Origin: Psoroptes ovis
Lineage: Eukaryota > Arthropoda > Arachnida > Sarcoptiformes > Psoroptidae
Direction of reading: 5' to 3'
NCBI GenBank assembly: GCA_002943765.1
Contig: PQWQ01000014.1
Span: 744,001-808,000 of the forward strand
Length of the DNA: 64,000 nt
Shown: in pieces, positions 1-12,450 of the stretch
Layout of the letters: the number at the start of each line of letters is the position of its first letter
Position numbering within the stretch: position 1 is the first letter of the stretch
Translations under genes and position numbers: made by a program
The notes under the pieces: model-generated
Database searches by the model: none
Told to the model about the DNA's origin: nothing
The model's input: only the letters and a program-made list of their open reading frames with translations

Positions 1-63
1 ATAATTTTATTTTATGTCATTTGCTTTGTTTGATGCCAAAAGCTGCGTAATCGGATGCAAAAA

Positions 64-1788
64 ATGATGATGATCAAATTGATTATATTTTTGGTAATTT
101 TTTTTGAAATTTGATTCTTCTATTTCATTATATTTTATTCATTTTATTATTTTGTCTTATCAGAATTTTTTGACAGCAATCACTGCATATAAAATATGGC
201 CACGACCAAAATTTATGAAAGTGGAAAAAGAATTTTATTCGATTGATGCTAAAAATTTTGAAATTATATCAAAATCAAAATGTCAAACATTAAATTCGGC
301 AATTAAACGTTATATGAGTCGTTTATTTGTGCAAGATTGCTCCATGTTGAATGATAAATTTTCTGGGCGTTATTTATTGAATAATACTGATGATAGCATG
401 GAAGAATCTAATGATTACATTGGACAATTAGATAAAATTATGATCAATTTTGCTGGTAAATGTGAAGCGATACCTAAGCATACAATGGATGAAACATATT
501 CGATTGTGATTGATAAAAACATTTCATTTTTACAATCGAAATCGGTATGGGGCGCATTACGCAGTCTAGAAACTTTCAGCCAAATGCTTGAACATGTTGG
601 TTTGAATCAATATAAAATTTATTTGGGTAAAATCAATGATGCACCACGTTTTAAATATCGTGGACACCTGTTGGATACATCACGTCATTATTTGCCATTA
701 CATTCAATATTAGAAACATTAGATGCAATGGAAATGAATAAAATGAATGTATTTCATTGGCATATTGTTGATGATCAATCATTTCCATTTGTTTCGACGA
801 AATTCCCTCAACTAAGTGCCAAAGGTTCATATAAAAAAGATTTCATTTATTCATTAGAAGATGTTGATGATGTATTGAATTATGCTCATGAACGTGGAAT
901 ACGTGTTGTTGTTGAATTCGATACACCTGGCCACACAAGATCATGGGGTAAAGGACAAAAAAATTTATTAACACAATGTTATGATGCAAAAGGAAAACCG
1001 ATGCCGAATTCATTTGGACCAATTAATCCTGTATTGAACGAAACATATGATTTTATTCAAGATTTATTCACTGAAATCGTCGAACGTTTCCCTGATCAAT
1101 ATTTACATTTAGGTGGTGATGAAGTTGATTTCTCTTGTTGGCGATCAAATCCATTGATAAGAGAATTTATGAAAATCAAAAATTTTGGAAATAATTACGA
1201 AAAATTAGAAAGTTATTATATAACTAAATTGATTAACATTGTACAGAATTTGAACCGCAGCTACATTGTTTGGCAAGAAGTATTCGATAATCATGTCGAT
1301 ATTCGTCCAGAAACTGTAGTAAATGTTTGGAAAGGTGAAAATTGGCAAAATGAATTAAAGTCAGTGACGAAAGCTGCACATAAAGCTATATTATCCGCTT
1401 GTTGGTATTTGAATGTCATAAGTTATGGAGTCGATTGGTATAAATATTATCAATGTGATCCTCACAACTTTAATGGAACAAAACAGGAGAAAAATTTTGT
1501 TATTGGTGGCTCTTCAACAATGTGGGGTGAATATGTTGATGCAACCAATGTCATTGGCCGAACATGGTAATTAATTTTTGAATAATTTTAAAAATCGTAA
1601 TTTTTCTAATGAATTCTAGGCCTAGAGCTTGTGCCGTAGCTGAACGCCTATGGAGTCCTCAATCAATTAACAGTTATTGGAGAGCTAGACCACGTTTCCA
1701 TCGCCAGCGTTGTCGTATGCAATTATTAGGCCTTCGTGTTGAACCGAGTGAAGGTCCAGATTATTGTCAATGTGATAATGCACTTTGA
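64..1788 (+). CDS. HEX: beta-N-acetylhexosaminidase (GH20), complete, 3 exons
   Basis: Exons 64..93, 164..1566 and 1620..1788; about 533 aa, the usual length for the lysosomal HEXA/HEXB type that removes terminal GlcNAc/GalNAc from glycans. Exon 1 codes MMMIKLIIFL and splices in phase 0 (donor GTAATT, pyrimidine-rich acceptor) to NFLTAITA, which makes a signal peptide. A second in-frame ATG lies at 55; 64 has the better A at -3. The N-terminal GH20b domain is followed by the barrel, beginning RGHLLDTSRHYLP, with FHWHIVDDQSFPF and the catalytic pair D329-E330 in HLGGDEV. The next region has WQEVFDN and ISYGVDW. The second intron (53 bp) splits the Trp codon ahead of PRACAVAERLWS. The C-terminus is Cys-rich, as in the family. 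Oddity: the usual GGEA motif before MWGEYVD reads GGSS. The frame is otherwise intact, so I read it as a functional gene. A fungal or bacterial GH20 origin is unlikely given the introns. Confidence 0.93.
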
Positions 1789-2055
1789 TGTCATTTTTAA
1801 TTTGTCAAAAATGAAACTTGAAGTTTTTAAAAAATGTTTTTTTAATCGTTGACGGCAGATGGCTTGATATTTTGTATTGAAATTAATTTTTTGAATTTGA
1901 AAAAAACGAAATTCGATTTTATTTTCTCGAATATTTGTACATTTCGAAAAAATTTTCAATTAAAAAAACGAAAATTTTTGAAATTTTAATGAATTCATTC
2001 AAGCATTTTGTTCGTTGATGAATAATCAATAATTTGAGCGAAATTTTGATTGAAA
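1789..2055. other. short intergenic spacer between two tandem genes
   Basis: This 267-bp spacer holds the 3' end of the hexosaminidase and the 5' flank of the next gene. No AATAAA is present; the only candidate polyadenylation signal is ATTAAA at 1959-1964. There is no TATA box that I would defend. The tight packing contrasts with the 27-kb empty stretch that follows. Confidence 0.6.
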
Positions 2056-3470
2056 ATGGCTAATAAATTGTTCAGCTATACTTTTTATCCAACAATGACC
2101 ATCGGTTCATGGTTGCCGATATTCAAATTTTTATCAATCTTTTATTTTATTCTTGGTTTATGTTGTTTTTATTTCAATTATACTGTGGTTGAATATAAAT
2201 TCGACTATACTGATTGCTTGTATGAACCGAGCAAAACAAGCAATAATTATCATGATAATGATGATGATTTTGTTTATTGTTATGAATTTATTGATAAACA
2301 CCCAGGTGAAATATGTGAATGTCAACTATTATTTACAATAAATAAGCCGATACCGAAAAATGTTTATATTTATTATAGTATTGAATATTATTATCAAAAT
2401 TATTTGCCATATGTTGATTCAATCGATGACCTACAATTATGTGGGAAACAATTAATAAATGATGATTGTAAAGCATCATCATCATCCTCGTCATTACCAA
2501 TAGTACCATGCGGTATGGCTGCAAACAGTATGTTTAATGATACATTCGCATTAAAAAAACGTATACTTGGTCGTGATCAGAATGGTAATATTAAACGTTA
2601 TCTTTATCCAATAAAAATTATTCGTAAAAATATTAGTTGGAGATTTTCAGAACGTTATCATAATCCAATTGTATCGCCGAATGAAACATTAGCATATGCA
2701 TTTCGTAATACAACAAAACCATTAAATTGGCCGAAACCAATTTATGAATTAGATTTACAAGATAAGAATAATAATGGTTTCGAGAATGAAGCATTCATTA
2801 ATTGGATGCAATTATCACCATTTTCATCATTTCGTAAAGCATATGGCTATGTTGATCATGATAATTATAATAATAATTTTAATATATCAAATGGTTTACA
2901 ATCTGGTCATTATCTATTCACAATTAATTATTGTAAGTATTTTCATAATTTTTTCTTCATTCATTTCATCATAAACTAATTAGACATTGATAATGATAAT
3001 TCTGCATGTGGTCTATTGTTTGATTTCTGTTCTGCCATTATCATATGTGCAAAAAAAAAATGAAAATGAAAATAAAAGCATATCCTGTTCATGGTTTTAA
3101 TGGGAAAAAATTTATAATCATTTCAAATACATCATTAATGGGTGGTAAAAATTTTATATTAAGTTATATATTCTTATTTACATCAATTATTAATACAATC
3201 ATATCGATTGTATTCCATTATTTAGATAAACGTTATGGTAAAATGTAAGTTTTACAAATTATTACTTATGTTTTAAGCATTGAAATATATGTAAATTTTG
3301 AATTTGAATTTAAAAGTTCCCAACAGGTTTATAATTATTTGTATGATGATGATAATGATGATCGACAACATAATGAAGCTTCAAAGCTTGGTTTTCGTGA
3401 TTATTATCGAGATTACAATTCACCACCATCGTCATCAAGATTTGTTAAACAAAGAAAAATTAAAAATTGA
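2056..3470 (+). CDS. TMEM30A: CDC50/TMEM30 family P4-ATPase beta subunit, complete, 3 exons
   Basis: Exons 2056..2932, 3079..3244 and 3317..3470; about 398 aa. CDC50 proteins bind P4-ATPase phospholipid flippases and are needed for their exit from the ER and their activity. The first membrane helix is at about residues 20-45, then FDYTDC, the Cys motif CECQLLF, a YYQNY segment, IVPCGMAANSMFNDTF (NSMFNDTF is N157-F164), NGFENEAFINWMQLSPFSSFRKAYG, and after intron 1 YPVHGFNGKK and SLMGGKNF, leading into the second helix. This order is the family signature. Both acceptors end in AAAAG rather than a pyrimidine tract, as expected in such AT-rich introns. The second acceptor (AAAAG/TTCC) was chosen because it keeps an acidic, charged tail open to a TGA; using CAACAG instead shifts into a Met/Ile-rich frame. 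ATG context is good (A at -3, G at +4). The N-terminus is short and a poly-Ser insert sits near residue 140. The third exon is the least certain part. Confidence 0.92.
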
Positions 3471-3717
3471 ATTGAAAATAATCAAAGATCATCAAAGATT
3501 AAAGATATATTTTACAAGGATTAAATGAAAATACGATGAAATAACCAAAAAAACAAAACAAAAAATTGAATTCAAAATATCCATTGAATATTATTTATAT
3601 CATTGAAAATATGCTGATATTTGCCGAAATTTTTTAAGAAAAAATAATGATAAAAATTGTCAAAATACAAAATGAAATGATTTCAAATAGCAACAACGAC
3701 AGTAGTAAAAAAATATA

Positions 3718-3809
3718 AATAAATACCACATTCAATGTGTTACATAATATTAAGCAAAAAAAAAAACAACATCCTAAAAGATATTCAAAAAAATAATAAA
3801 TAAAATAAA
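3718..3809 (+). terminator. candidate polyadenylation signals for the TMEM30 gene
   Basis: AATAAA occurs at 3718-3723 and in an overlapping run at 3795-3809, 250-340 bp after the TGA. In DNA this AT-rich the hexamer arises by chance, so this is only a plausible 3' end. Confidence 0.35.
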
Positions 3810-4124
3810 AAACGATGCGAATAATGATGATGAAGATCATAATGCTAATTTAATGAACATAATCCTCTATATATTGTATAGCCTTAATATTGTACGTTGT
3901 ATCATTATTATTATCATAACTATTTTATTATTATTATTATTTGTATTATTATTATTTACAATTATTTTCGAATCAAAAGAAAATGAAAATTTTCGAAAAT
4001 AGAAGAAAATATTCCAACAAATATTAATATTTAGAGAAAAAAAAAATAAAAGACATTTTCATTTGAAACCCAAAACCGAAATTTTGATCCAAAGCACAAT
4101 GACATGGAGAAAATATCAAAAATA

Positions 4125-4206
4125 TTAGCCTGTCCGAAAAGTTCATTCCGCTTAATCACAATAGAGTTGCTCCCGAAAATCGGCTAGAACTTTACGGACA
4201 GCCCAT
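4125..4206 (+). mobile_element. mariner-type 80-bp MITE, copy 1
   Basis: Type A, 82 bp. It begins TTAGCCTGTCCG and ends GACAGCCCAT (worn right end), flanked by TA. Here + means that the arm leading to ATTCCGCTTAAT comes first. Confidence 0.8.
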
Positions 4207-4911
4207 TATTATAATAATAATGAACCATAGAAAATATAAATACCAATAAAATATACGCAAAGCGAAATGGCGTTAGATTGAAGGCTCATTTCTATGAATT
4301 CATCATCAGAAAATTACCGAGAAAAATGAATGTATCGTTGTTTTTCTTATTTCTTTCAAATAAAAAATTATTTTTCGATTCTTAACAAAAACAATATTGC
4401 TCCATAGAGGCTAATAATAATAAGATTGTTGTCGTTGCCCATTTCTTATCTATCAATAATTTTCTATCGAAAAATGAAATTGAAAATGTATGTGACAGTT
4501 GCTTTTTGCGAGAAAAAAAAATTGTTTGTTTCCAATTAGTAAATCAATATTTTCCTTTATAAATACGTGAACGAACAAAAATTGAGGACCGGAAAAAACC
4601 GTGAGATATTTTTTTTTTTTCGATTTCAAATGGTGCACCATATATATTTGGAGAGGGCCGAAGCCTTGGTGCTTTTACATTTTCGCTGTTCGTGTTTTAT
4701 TTTTTTTCCATTTTGTGGAAATGTTTCGACAAATAACAATGATGACGATGATGATAAGTTGATTATCGCTGATAAGAAGCATCAGCAGCAGCCTAAGCAG
4801 TGAATGTAGCAGTATTTTAATCGAATAATTTTTGATTAGTTTTGTTTGTTTGCTGTTTTTTCCTATTTTTTTCAGGGTTTTTACAAATTTTTCTCCCAGT
4901 TTTTTTTTGTA

Positions 4912-4991
4912 TTAGGTTGTCCGAAAAGTTCATTTCGCTTAATCGATAGAGTTGCTCATGAAAATTGGCCAGAACTTTTCGGACAGCCTAA
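4912..4991 (+). mobile_element. mariner-type 80-bp MITE, copy 2
   Basis: Type A, exactly 80 bp, TA duplications at both ends. The terminal 20 bases of the two arms are near-perfect inverted repeats, so this is close to a consensus copy. Confidence 0.9.
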
Positions 4992-5318
4992 TATTTTACA
5001 TTGAAATGAACAATGATTCAAATGTGGAAAAAAATGGTTCATTCAAATGGACAAATATTGATGGAATTCATTGATTCATTCATTCATTCATTTATTAGTT
5101 TGACAATTTTTTCAGGAAATTTTTTTTCGATCCAATTCTTTTTCAAAGTCGTCTTGGTCGTCTTAGTCGATAATAAGATTCAAGATTTTTTTCTTTATTT
5201 ATTTCAATTTGACCGGAATTTATTTTAGCTTCAATGAATGGAACAAAAAAATTGATGTTTGATGCCTTGTATTTTCGTTGGTTTGTCTGTTTTGTTTGTA
5301 TATTTTCAATTCAAAATA

Positions 5319-5399
5319 TTAGGTCGTCCAGAAAGTTCTGGTCGATTTTCGCAAGCAACTCTATTCGATTAAGCGGGACGAACTTTTCGGACAACCTAA
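5319..5399 (-). mobile_element. mariner-type 80-bp MITE, copy 3
   Basis: Type A, 81 bp, minus orientation, TA on both sides. Left end TTAGGTCGTCCAGAAAG is mutated; right end matches the consensus. Confidence 0.88.
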
Positions 5400-6198
5400 T
5401 AATTCAAATGTTCAATAAAAACAACAAAAAAAACATTGTGTTGAAACAAACAAATGTCAACAATGATGACGACATCATCATATTCATTTGGATGAAAATG
5501 GTTCAATCGATGCTTGAACCAAGAAGCAAGAATTGACAAAAAACGAAACCAGAAAAAATCCAAGAAAATGAGATCCAAAAATCGACAAACTTAAGAATTA
5601 AATTAGATTTGACACAGTCGGAGTGATCTTTTCTTTTGTTTTATTTTTCTGAAATTTTCATTTCTTAATTCTTTGATCTATAGATTTTGTATAATCGAAA
5701 GAAAAGACCCTTTGAATTCAATGGCTCTATTTTCTCTGTCAACTCTCCCACCATTAAAACTGAATCATTCATTTATTTGTATTTTCCCATGTCAAAATAT
5801 GGGGAAAACAACATTTTGAAAATTGAAACAAACAACAAAAAACAAAGAATAAAATGTGTTTGTCAACAACAGCCGAAAATTCAAATTTTCATAATTTCAA
5901 ACAAATAATAATCAGATGAATTAAATGAGTAAATGAATGAATGGATGAATGTCGATCATCATTATTATTGTTGTTGTTGTTGTTGATGATTGTGTCGACA
6001 AACATCGACAGTCATCATTATTGTTTGAGTCTTGCTTTGTATTTTTGAATGAATCATGTTTTTTCCCCGAAGTTTTGAACATGGAAAATTTTCTTAAAAA
6101 AAGATTGAAAGACTAAATCTAATTGTTTTATATGGATTTCAATCAATTTCCACCCAAAGCCATTCATTCATTCATTGTGTGTCAAAATATTGAAAATA

Positions 6199-6279
6199 AT
6201 AGGTTGTCCGAAAAGTTTTGGCCAATTTTCATAAGCAACTCTATTCGATTAAGCGGAATGAACTTTTCGGACAACCTGA
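6199..6279 (-). mobile_element. mariner-type 80-bp MITE, copy 4
   Basis: Type A, minus orientation. First base mutated (ATAGGTTGTCCG) and right end CAACCTGA; the right TA is lost. Confidence 0.85.
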
Positions 6280-6701
6280 AAAAATGAAGAAGGGATTTGA
6301 AACCATTGCTGAAATGATGTGAATGAATGAATGAATGATTGAGATGATTTAGATGATGATGATTCAGATGATGATTATTATTATCTTTGTTTATTCTATT
6401 TTGTTGTTTGGTGAATAGAAATGAATGAAATGAATTTTACAGAATTAATGGATAAATGAATGAATGAATGAATAAATGTTATTCGTCTTAGCACAAAACA
6501 CAAAAATAACGACACATTCAAATCTTCATTCAATCTTCATCCTAAGAAAATCTTTTATTTTGATGAATTCTTTGTGTTTGTTTCTTTGTTTATAAATGTT
6601 CATTTCATTTATTTGCTGTTAATGTCTAATCATGCATTTATCTCTCGGTTTTATTCCATTTTCTTCCATTCAATTCTGGCCGATAAATAATTTGAAAACT
6701 A

Positions 6702-6782
6702 TTATGTTGTCCGGAAAGTTCTGGCCGATTTTCATGAGCAACTCTATTCGATTAAGCGGAATAAACTTTTCGGACAGCTTAA
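6702..6782 (-). mobile_element. mariner-type 80-bp MITE, copy 5
   Basis: Type A, 81 bp, TA at both ends. Left end TTATGTTGTCCGG, right end GACAGCTTAA. Confidence 0.88.
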
Positions 6783-7100
6783 TATTTTGGAAATGTTTCC
6801 AATGTTCTGATGTGTCGATCTTTTTATGATTATTTTCTTCACTGAACTTAAATATCCACTGAAGATAATGAAAATAATGAAAAGAATTAGCATCAGCCAG
6901 CACATCAACAACAATAATGATTATTTAAAATGCCAAAAGAAAGAAATAAGAATCAACTAAGCCGTCAAAAAAAAGAGAAAAACTGCAGTTGATCCAACTT
7001 TGTCATAATGTGCATTGTTTATCATTATTTTTTGTGTAATTATTTCGATGTGTTTGTGTTCAATCAATCAACCAGCAAACAACCAACAAAGATACAAACC

Positions 7101-7128
7101 ATCAAACTATCTTATAAGATAGTTTGAT
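7101..7128. repeat. perfect 28-bp palindrome
   Basis: The segment equals its own reverse complement (ATCAAACTATCTTA then its mirror), with no spacer. A second small hairpin (TCATTC/GAATGA) follows directly. Function unknown. Confidence 0.85.
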
Positions 7129-8049
7129 ACAGTCATTCACGAGAATGACGTCATTGATATTATTCTATGATAATTATTATCATATAATAAAATGAATGAT
7201 TGGCTTTATTTTTGTTTAATTTTATTTCTTTGATTGAATTTCGTTTCATTTTTGGTAAAAAATAAAAGAAAAGAAACAAGAATTAAAAGATTTACACTAT
7301 TGGTTATTTTCATTTCACCATTTTCTGAAGATTTGTTTGTCTAAATTTTGGTTTTGGCTGGTTTTTCTTAAATCAAGTACTGGTTGCCACGATTAAGTTC
7401 AGAAATGATTTTGAATAGCTCTTTCAAGTTGAAAATCAATTATAACGAAATCAAACTTGAGGTTTTTTAAAATTTTTCTGCAAAAATTGTCAATCAAATT
7501 TTACTCCAGTCGTACAGGTAGAGCGTAGATATGAATCAAAAATTTAAATTTCAAATGATAAACCAATCAAATTTTGCCACATAATTTTGATTGAATTTCG
7601 GATCAATTTTTTTGACGTGAAATTCAAAGATACATTTTTGTCTGAATTGAAATCGATTCGATTCAAATCTTAGTTCTGAATACAAAAATCAAAGTTACTT
7701 GGAATTTTCTTCTCTTTAACTGATCATCAAAATATCAGATCAAAAAAAAAAAAAAAAAAATATTTCCAATCACCATTGTTGATTAAGAATCGATTCTTTT
7801 CTTTGCTCTCCCCGCTACTTTTCAATCATCATTTATTGATTTATCCAAAAAGAAAAGCAAGAAAGAAAGAAAAATTTTTGTTTGTTTGTAGCCAAAGAAA
7901 AGAAAAAGGAGCCCAATTATTAAATTTATCATCATCATCGTAGTAATCATCGTTGTTGAGTGAAAACAATTTGAGATGAAAAAGAAACAATTTAATGATG
8001 ATGATTATTATTCTTATTATTTTGGATACTTTTCCCAGTTTTTCTCTTA

Positions 8050-8130
8050 TTGGGTTGTCCGGAAAGTTCTGGCCGATTTTCATGAGCAACTCTATTCGAT
8101 TAAGCCGAATGAACTTTTCGGACAACCTAA
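8050..8130 (-). mobile_element. mariner-type 80-bp MITE, copy 6
   Basis: Type A, 81 bp, TA on both sides, left end TTGGGTTGTCCGG. Confidence 0.88.
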
Positions 8131-8963
8131 TAGTTTTGAGAAAACATCACAATTATATCAAATCAACGACAAACGAAACATCTAATAATGTTCGAAGTGT
8201 ATATTCTTGTATCGAATTCTTTCTCATCAACGAATAAGATGTAAGAAATTGATTTTTTTTTTCGCTTTGATTTTTCTTTGGTTTATCAAATATCAAAGAA
8301 GGAAAAAAAAATGAAAATCAAAAATTTCTGAAATACAAAATTATAAGAACGATAAATGATATGAGAACGAATATCGATTTAATTTGATTTCTTATGCTTA
8401 TTTTCATAGTTGTTTGTGTGTGTCTGTTTGTGTCTGAGTTGATGAGGGAAAGAAATAAAGAGAGTGAGAGTGAAAGTGAATATCCAAAACTTTCAATACA
8501 TTTTTCTATGGCAGTTTTTTTTGATTGTGTAGACTAATGTATTGGTATGAATTGAAGCAATCAGCAATTGATCAGGTTTTTTTGTTTTGCCTCATTTCTC
8601 CGCTATTCTCTTACTCATTGACCAAATGTGTTTAACGACGATAAATACAAAGTCATATTGATGTAATAATGAGTGGAAAAAAACTTTGCCAAAAACGAAA
8701 CAATAAACAAGTCGACAAATCAAACAAAAAAATATAATCACAAAACTGGAAATCAAAAAATATAATTGATTATATTATATTACTAATTTGATTTCATTTA
8801 TTTTTATAAATAAATAAACAACAATAAACAGTAGTAATTTCTTTCCATTTTAAGCATCGTTTATTAATAATAATTGCATTGTATTTTGTATTTGTAAATG
8901 TAATCACAAATGTATTATGACTACAAAAGTTGTTTTCACTGTAATACATTAATGTAGTGGTTT

Positions 8964-9064
8964 AAGTTTTAATTCGTAGTTTTAAAGTTAAATTTCGTAA
9001 TTTTAAATGTAATTTTAAAATGTATAATTACGAAATTAAATTTTAAAACTCTGAATTAAAACTT
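8964..9064. repeat. long inverted repeat, 39-bp arms, 23-bp loop
   Basis: Arms 8964-9002 and 9026-9064 pair with only a few mismatches. Flanks carry CACTGTAATACA on the left and TACTGTATGTATT on the right, which partly mirror each other. It could be another Tc1/mariner-like foldback MITE; only one copy is seen here. Confidence 0.7.
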
Positions 9065-10694
9065 TGAATACTGTATGTATTTGAATTATTATGATTATTA
9101 TCGAAAGGGAAAATTTTTAAATTGAAAGAAATTAATGTGAAAAACACAAAATATTACTAATCAAATCTGTTTTCATTTCCATTTCTTTTTTTGAAAGAAA
9201 TTAATAACTTGTATTATTTTGATTCGTCATTGATTTTGTGTGATTGAATGTTCAATGAGAATGAACAAAATGAAAATGATTTATTTTATTTTATTTTATT
9301 TCATTTCATTTCATTTGAAAAAAATATTGTTTTCACATTGATTTTTTGATTTTTGGGAGTTATAAGTGAAGTTTTCTAGTCTTAAATTTGAAAATCCTTC
9401 AAATTGAAATTTTCAAAATAATATCAGATGAAACGGATGGAAAAAGGATGTGAACAAAGCACGAAAAAATCGATACACTTGATTCAAATAATTCAAAGAT
9501 TTATATTCAATACTTTGACTTTTGAACATGAAAAAAATATTGAAATTATTATTATGATTATTATTATCAATTGTTTGAAACATGTAATCATAATATGTAA
9601 TCATAATATAATAGTAATCAAGGAAAATGCATCAATATGATTTCATTTGATTGTATATTGTTTTCTTTATGATTTTTAAAGAAATTATGAGATAAAAATC
9701 GATATGAAATTGATCATATGATGATAACATTATTGTTTTTGCATCGTGTATTCGGGGGGTAAATAATTTCCTTTGGCTGATATTGCCATTGCGAATGGCC
9801 AAAAATAGTAGATTTGTCATCAAATTTGAACTTTTATCCTTCTTAAATATCAACTGATTCATGTACAAAAATAATTTCTTGTCCAATATTCATTTTCAAA
9901 CTTGAAATAATTCGTTTTTTGGTTGATCGATGCTTCAAGTGTGTATGCATATTTAAATGCATCAAAATAATTTTGAGTTCAATCTCTCTTTCAATTTTTT
10001 TGAAATTATTCTTCGAATCGCATGAATTGAATTTTGAAAAAAAAAATTCTCTGCTCAAAGTCTATGGAAGAAAATTTCCTTTATTTTATCTCAAATATTT
10101 TATTCATTTATTTATTTATATCAGCAAAATATCATCATCAGAATGAATGAAAGACTTCCATAAATATATTTACCGTTTCTTCTATTTATTCTTACCAAGT
10201 TTTACTTTTACGTTCATCATCATCATCATCATAAATTGAATTTTTTCAAAGTCAAAGTACCAGTGTTGTATCGTATATGTGATGTGATCGTATGTGCTTG
10301 TGCATGTGTTTCTTTTGCTTTGCATGTATTTCTCTCCTTAAGAATTCACGAAGAGAGAAATTGTATTCGTTTGCTGTTGTTGTAAATGTCGAAAAAAAAA
10401 CGATGATGTCGATGATGATGATGCTATTCAATAATTTGTTTGTTATTCAAATCATCATTTCGATACAATTCAATTCAATTCAATTTCGATTCGATTCAAT
10501 TCAATTTTTTTTTTTTTTTTTTGATTCATTTTTCGATTTTCAATCGCAATTCATTCATCCGATTTATTCAATTGAAAATTTATTTATTTTATTCCTGAAA
10601 TAAAGGAAAATTTCTCAAAGAAAGATGGAAAAATTCAATTCTAAATATTAAGTGAGTGAATCATTCCTTTTTCCTGATAAAAATGATCATAATA

Positions 10695-10714
10695 ATGTGT
10701 GTGTGTGTGTGTGT
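10695..10714. repeat. (GT)n microsatellite
   Basis: About ten GT units, one of several dinucleotide runs in the spacer (others near 16132 and 17238). Confidence 0.8.
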
Positions 10715-10795
10715 TTTCTCCTTAAAACGAAAGAATAGCCAATCATTTATTTCGATTATATGTTTCTTTATGTGAAAAATAAAAAATAAAAAATA

Positions 10796-10875
10796 TTAGG
10801 CTGTCCGAAAAGTTCATACGGCTTAATCGATAGAGTTGTTCATCGAAATCGGCCAGAACTTTCCGGACAGCCTAA
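10796..10875 (+). mobile_element. mariner-type 80-bp MITE, copy 7
   Basis: Type A, 80 bp, TA on both sides; ATTCCGC is mutated to ATACGGC. Confidence 0.9.
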
Positions 10876-11937
10876 TAAAAAAAAATATATTCACAATTTA
10901 AAAAATACATAAAAGTATATGATGATCATGATGATATACTACACTTAAAATAGTAGATAAAATACATGGAAAAAATACTGTATCGAATCAAATCATCTAT
11001 AATTTTTTTTATTTTATTTCATTGAAACAAAGATTTTGTCAAAAGTCTACGGTCTACTTTGTGTTCTTCTGAATTGTTGTACTTGACTATCTAAGAGTAT
11101 GCATTTGAATATACTGTAAGATTTCATTTTATTTTTATTACAATTTTTCATGTATTTCAAAGTAAATGTTTGACTGAAAATTGGATTATTATTATTCCGT
11201 CCATTGACCACTTGCCAAAAAAAGAGGAGAAGAAACATTAAATTTATCAAAATAGTTATTTATTCATTCATTCATTCATGTCTAAGTGATTTCGATTATA
11301 TCGTACTAAATAATAATAACAATAATAATAATAATAAAAAAACGATTCAATTCCATTATTTTATTTTAATTTCATTTTATTCTCGTTTTTCAAAATTGTC
11401 CAATCAATTTAAAAATTAAATTGAATTTTTCATTTATTTCATTTCTTTAAGATTTTATGCTCATTTTCTTAGTGGAAATCGAAAGGCGAGAAAATTAATT
11501 TTTTATTCGCCGAAATAATATCAAACACATAAGACATTTTTACATTTTTTTCTTCCTTCATGAATTTAATTAGCTCAAGCATCATACATGATATGATGAC
11601 CATTAACCGCCATCGTTATTTGTTGTAAGCCTAAGCAGAAAATAACTGAAAAGCATCACCGAAAATTCAAACAAAAACGTTGACCGACTGAATTGCTGAA
11701 TACTGAAATATGCATAATCATGAAATTTGCTGAATACAAGAAGAATTGATATATATTTGAATCAAATATCCGAATATATTTGAATCAATAATGATAATAA
11801 TCGATTTTCAATTCGATATTCAAGAAAAATGAAAAGAATTTGAATGTCTATTTCAATCAAATTGAAATATCAAATATGAATGAATGAAAGTTGTAGAATG
11901 AAAAATATTTATAAAAAAAATGCTTTCAAACTATATT

Positions 11938-12019
11938 ATAGATTGTCCGAAAAGTTCATACGGCTTAATCTATAGAGTTGCTCATGTGAAAATCAGCCAA
12001 AACTTTCCGGACAATCTAA
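11938..12019 (+). mobile_element. mariner-type 80-bp MITE, copy 8
   Basis: Type A. Ends read TAGATTGTCCG and GGACAATCTAA: both have the same G to A change, so the inverted repeat is preserved. Left boundary uncertain by one or two bases. Confidence 0.85.
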
Positions 12020-12159
12020 TATTTATTTTTCCATACAATTATTATTATTATTATGATTATATAATGTATAGAATCACGTCCATAAAATTATTATTATTAT
12101 TATGATTGTTATTGACTTTTTTTTTCTATAGATTTCCATCATTTTTCAATCAAAAGTGG

Positions 12160-12217
12160 CTATTATTATTATTATTATTATTATCGTTGTTATTATTGTT
12201 ATTGTTATTATTATTAT
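12160..12217. repeat. (TTA)n microsatellite with GTT interruptions
   Basis: Interrupted ATT repeat of about 58 bp in the spacer. Confidence 0.8.
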
Positions 12218-12422
12218 AGCCATTTTGCTATGCGAAACAGCGAGAGAAACAGAGCCAGAATAGAGATATGGAATGTAATATCATATCGTTATGAAAATAA
12301 TGTGATGCTCCAAACAAATGGTAATAAAAAACCTCAGAAATTTTCAGTCATTTTTTATGATTGTTTATTTATGATCAAAAAAATTTGTCTTGAAATTTTT
12401 CCTTTGCCATTTTACTGTCGCT

Positions 12423-12450
12423 ATGATGATCAATGATCATTGATCATCAT
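12423..12450. repeat. perfect 28-bp palindrome
   Basis: ATGATGATCAATGA followed by its exact reverse complement, with no spacer. It is built from GATCA-like units, so it may have grown from simple sequence. Confidence 0.85.

Larger units (their letters stand above)
3471..10795. other. gene-free stretch, left part of a 27-kb desert
   Basis: No reading frame here shows a recognisable domain, and the ORFs present are short, Ile/Phe/Asn-rich and chance-like. Contents: the 3' UTR of TMEM30, six copies of the 80-bp MITE between 4125 and 8130, a perfect 28-bp palindrome at 7101-7128, a 39-bp-arm inverted repeat at 8964-9064, and many GAAT, GAT and ATT microsatellites. The 9.1-10.8 kb part holds only simple sequence. 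Confidence 0.6.

Noticed and set aside
104..163. Hexosaminidase exon read straight through from 104
   Set aside because: It begins with TTG, not ATG, and runs through a clear intron; splicing 93 to 164 gives a proper signal peptide in phase.
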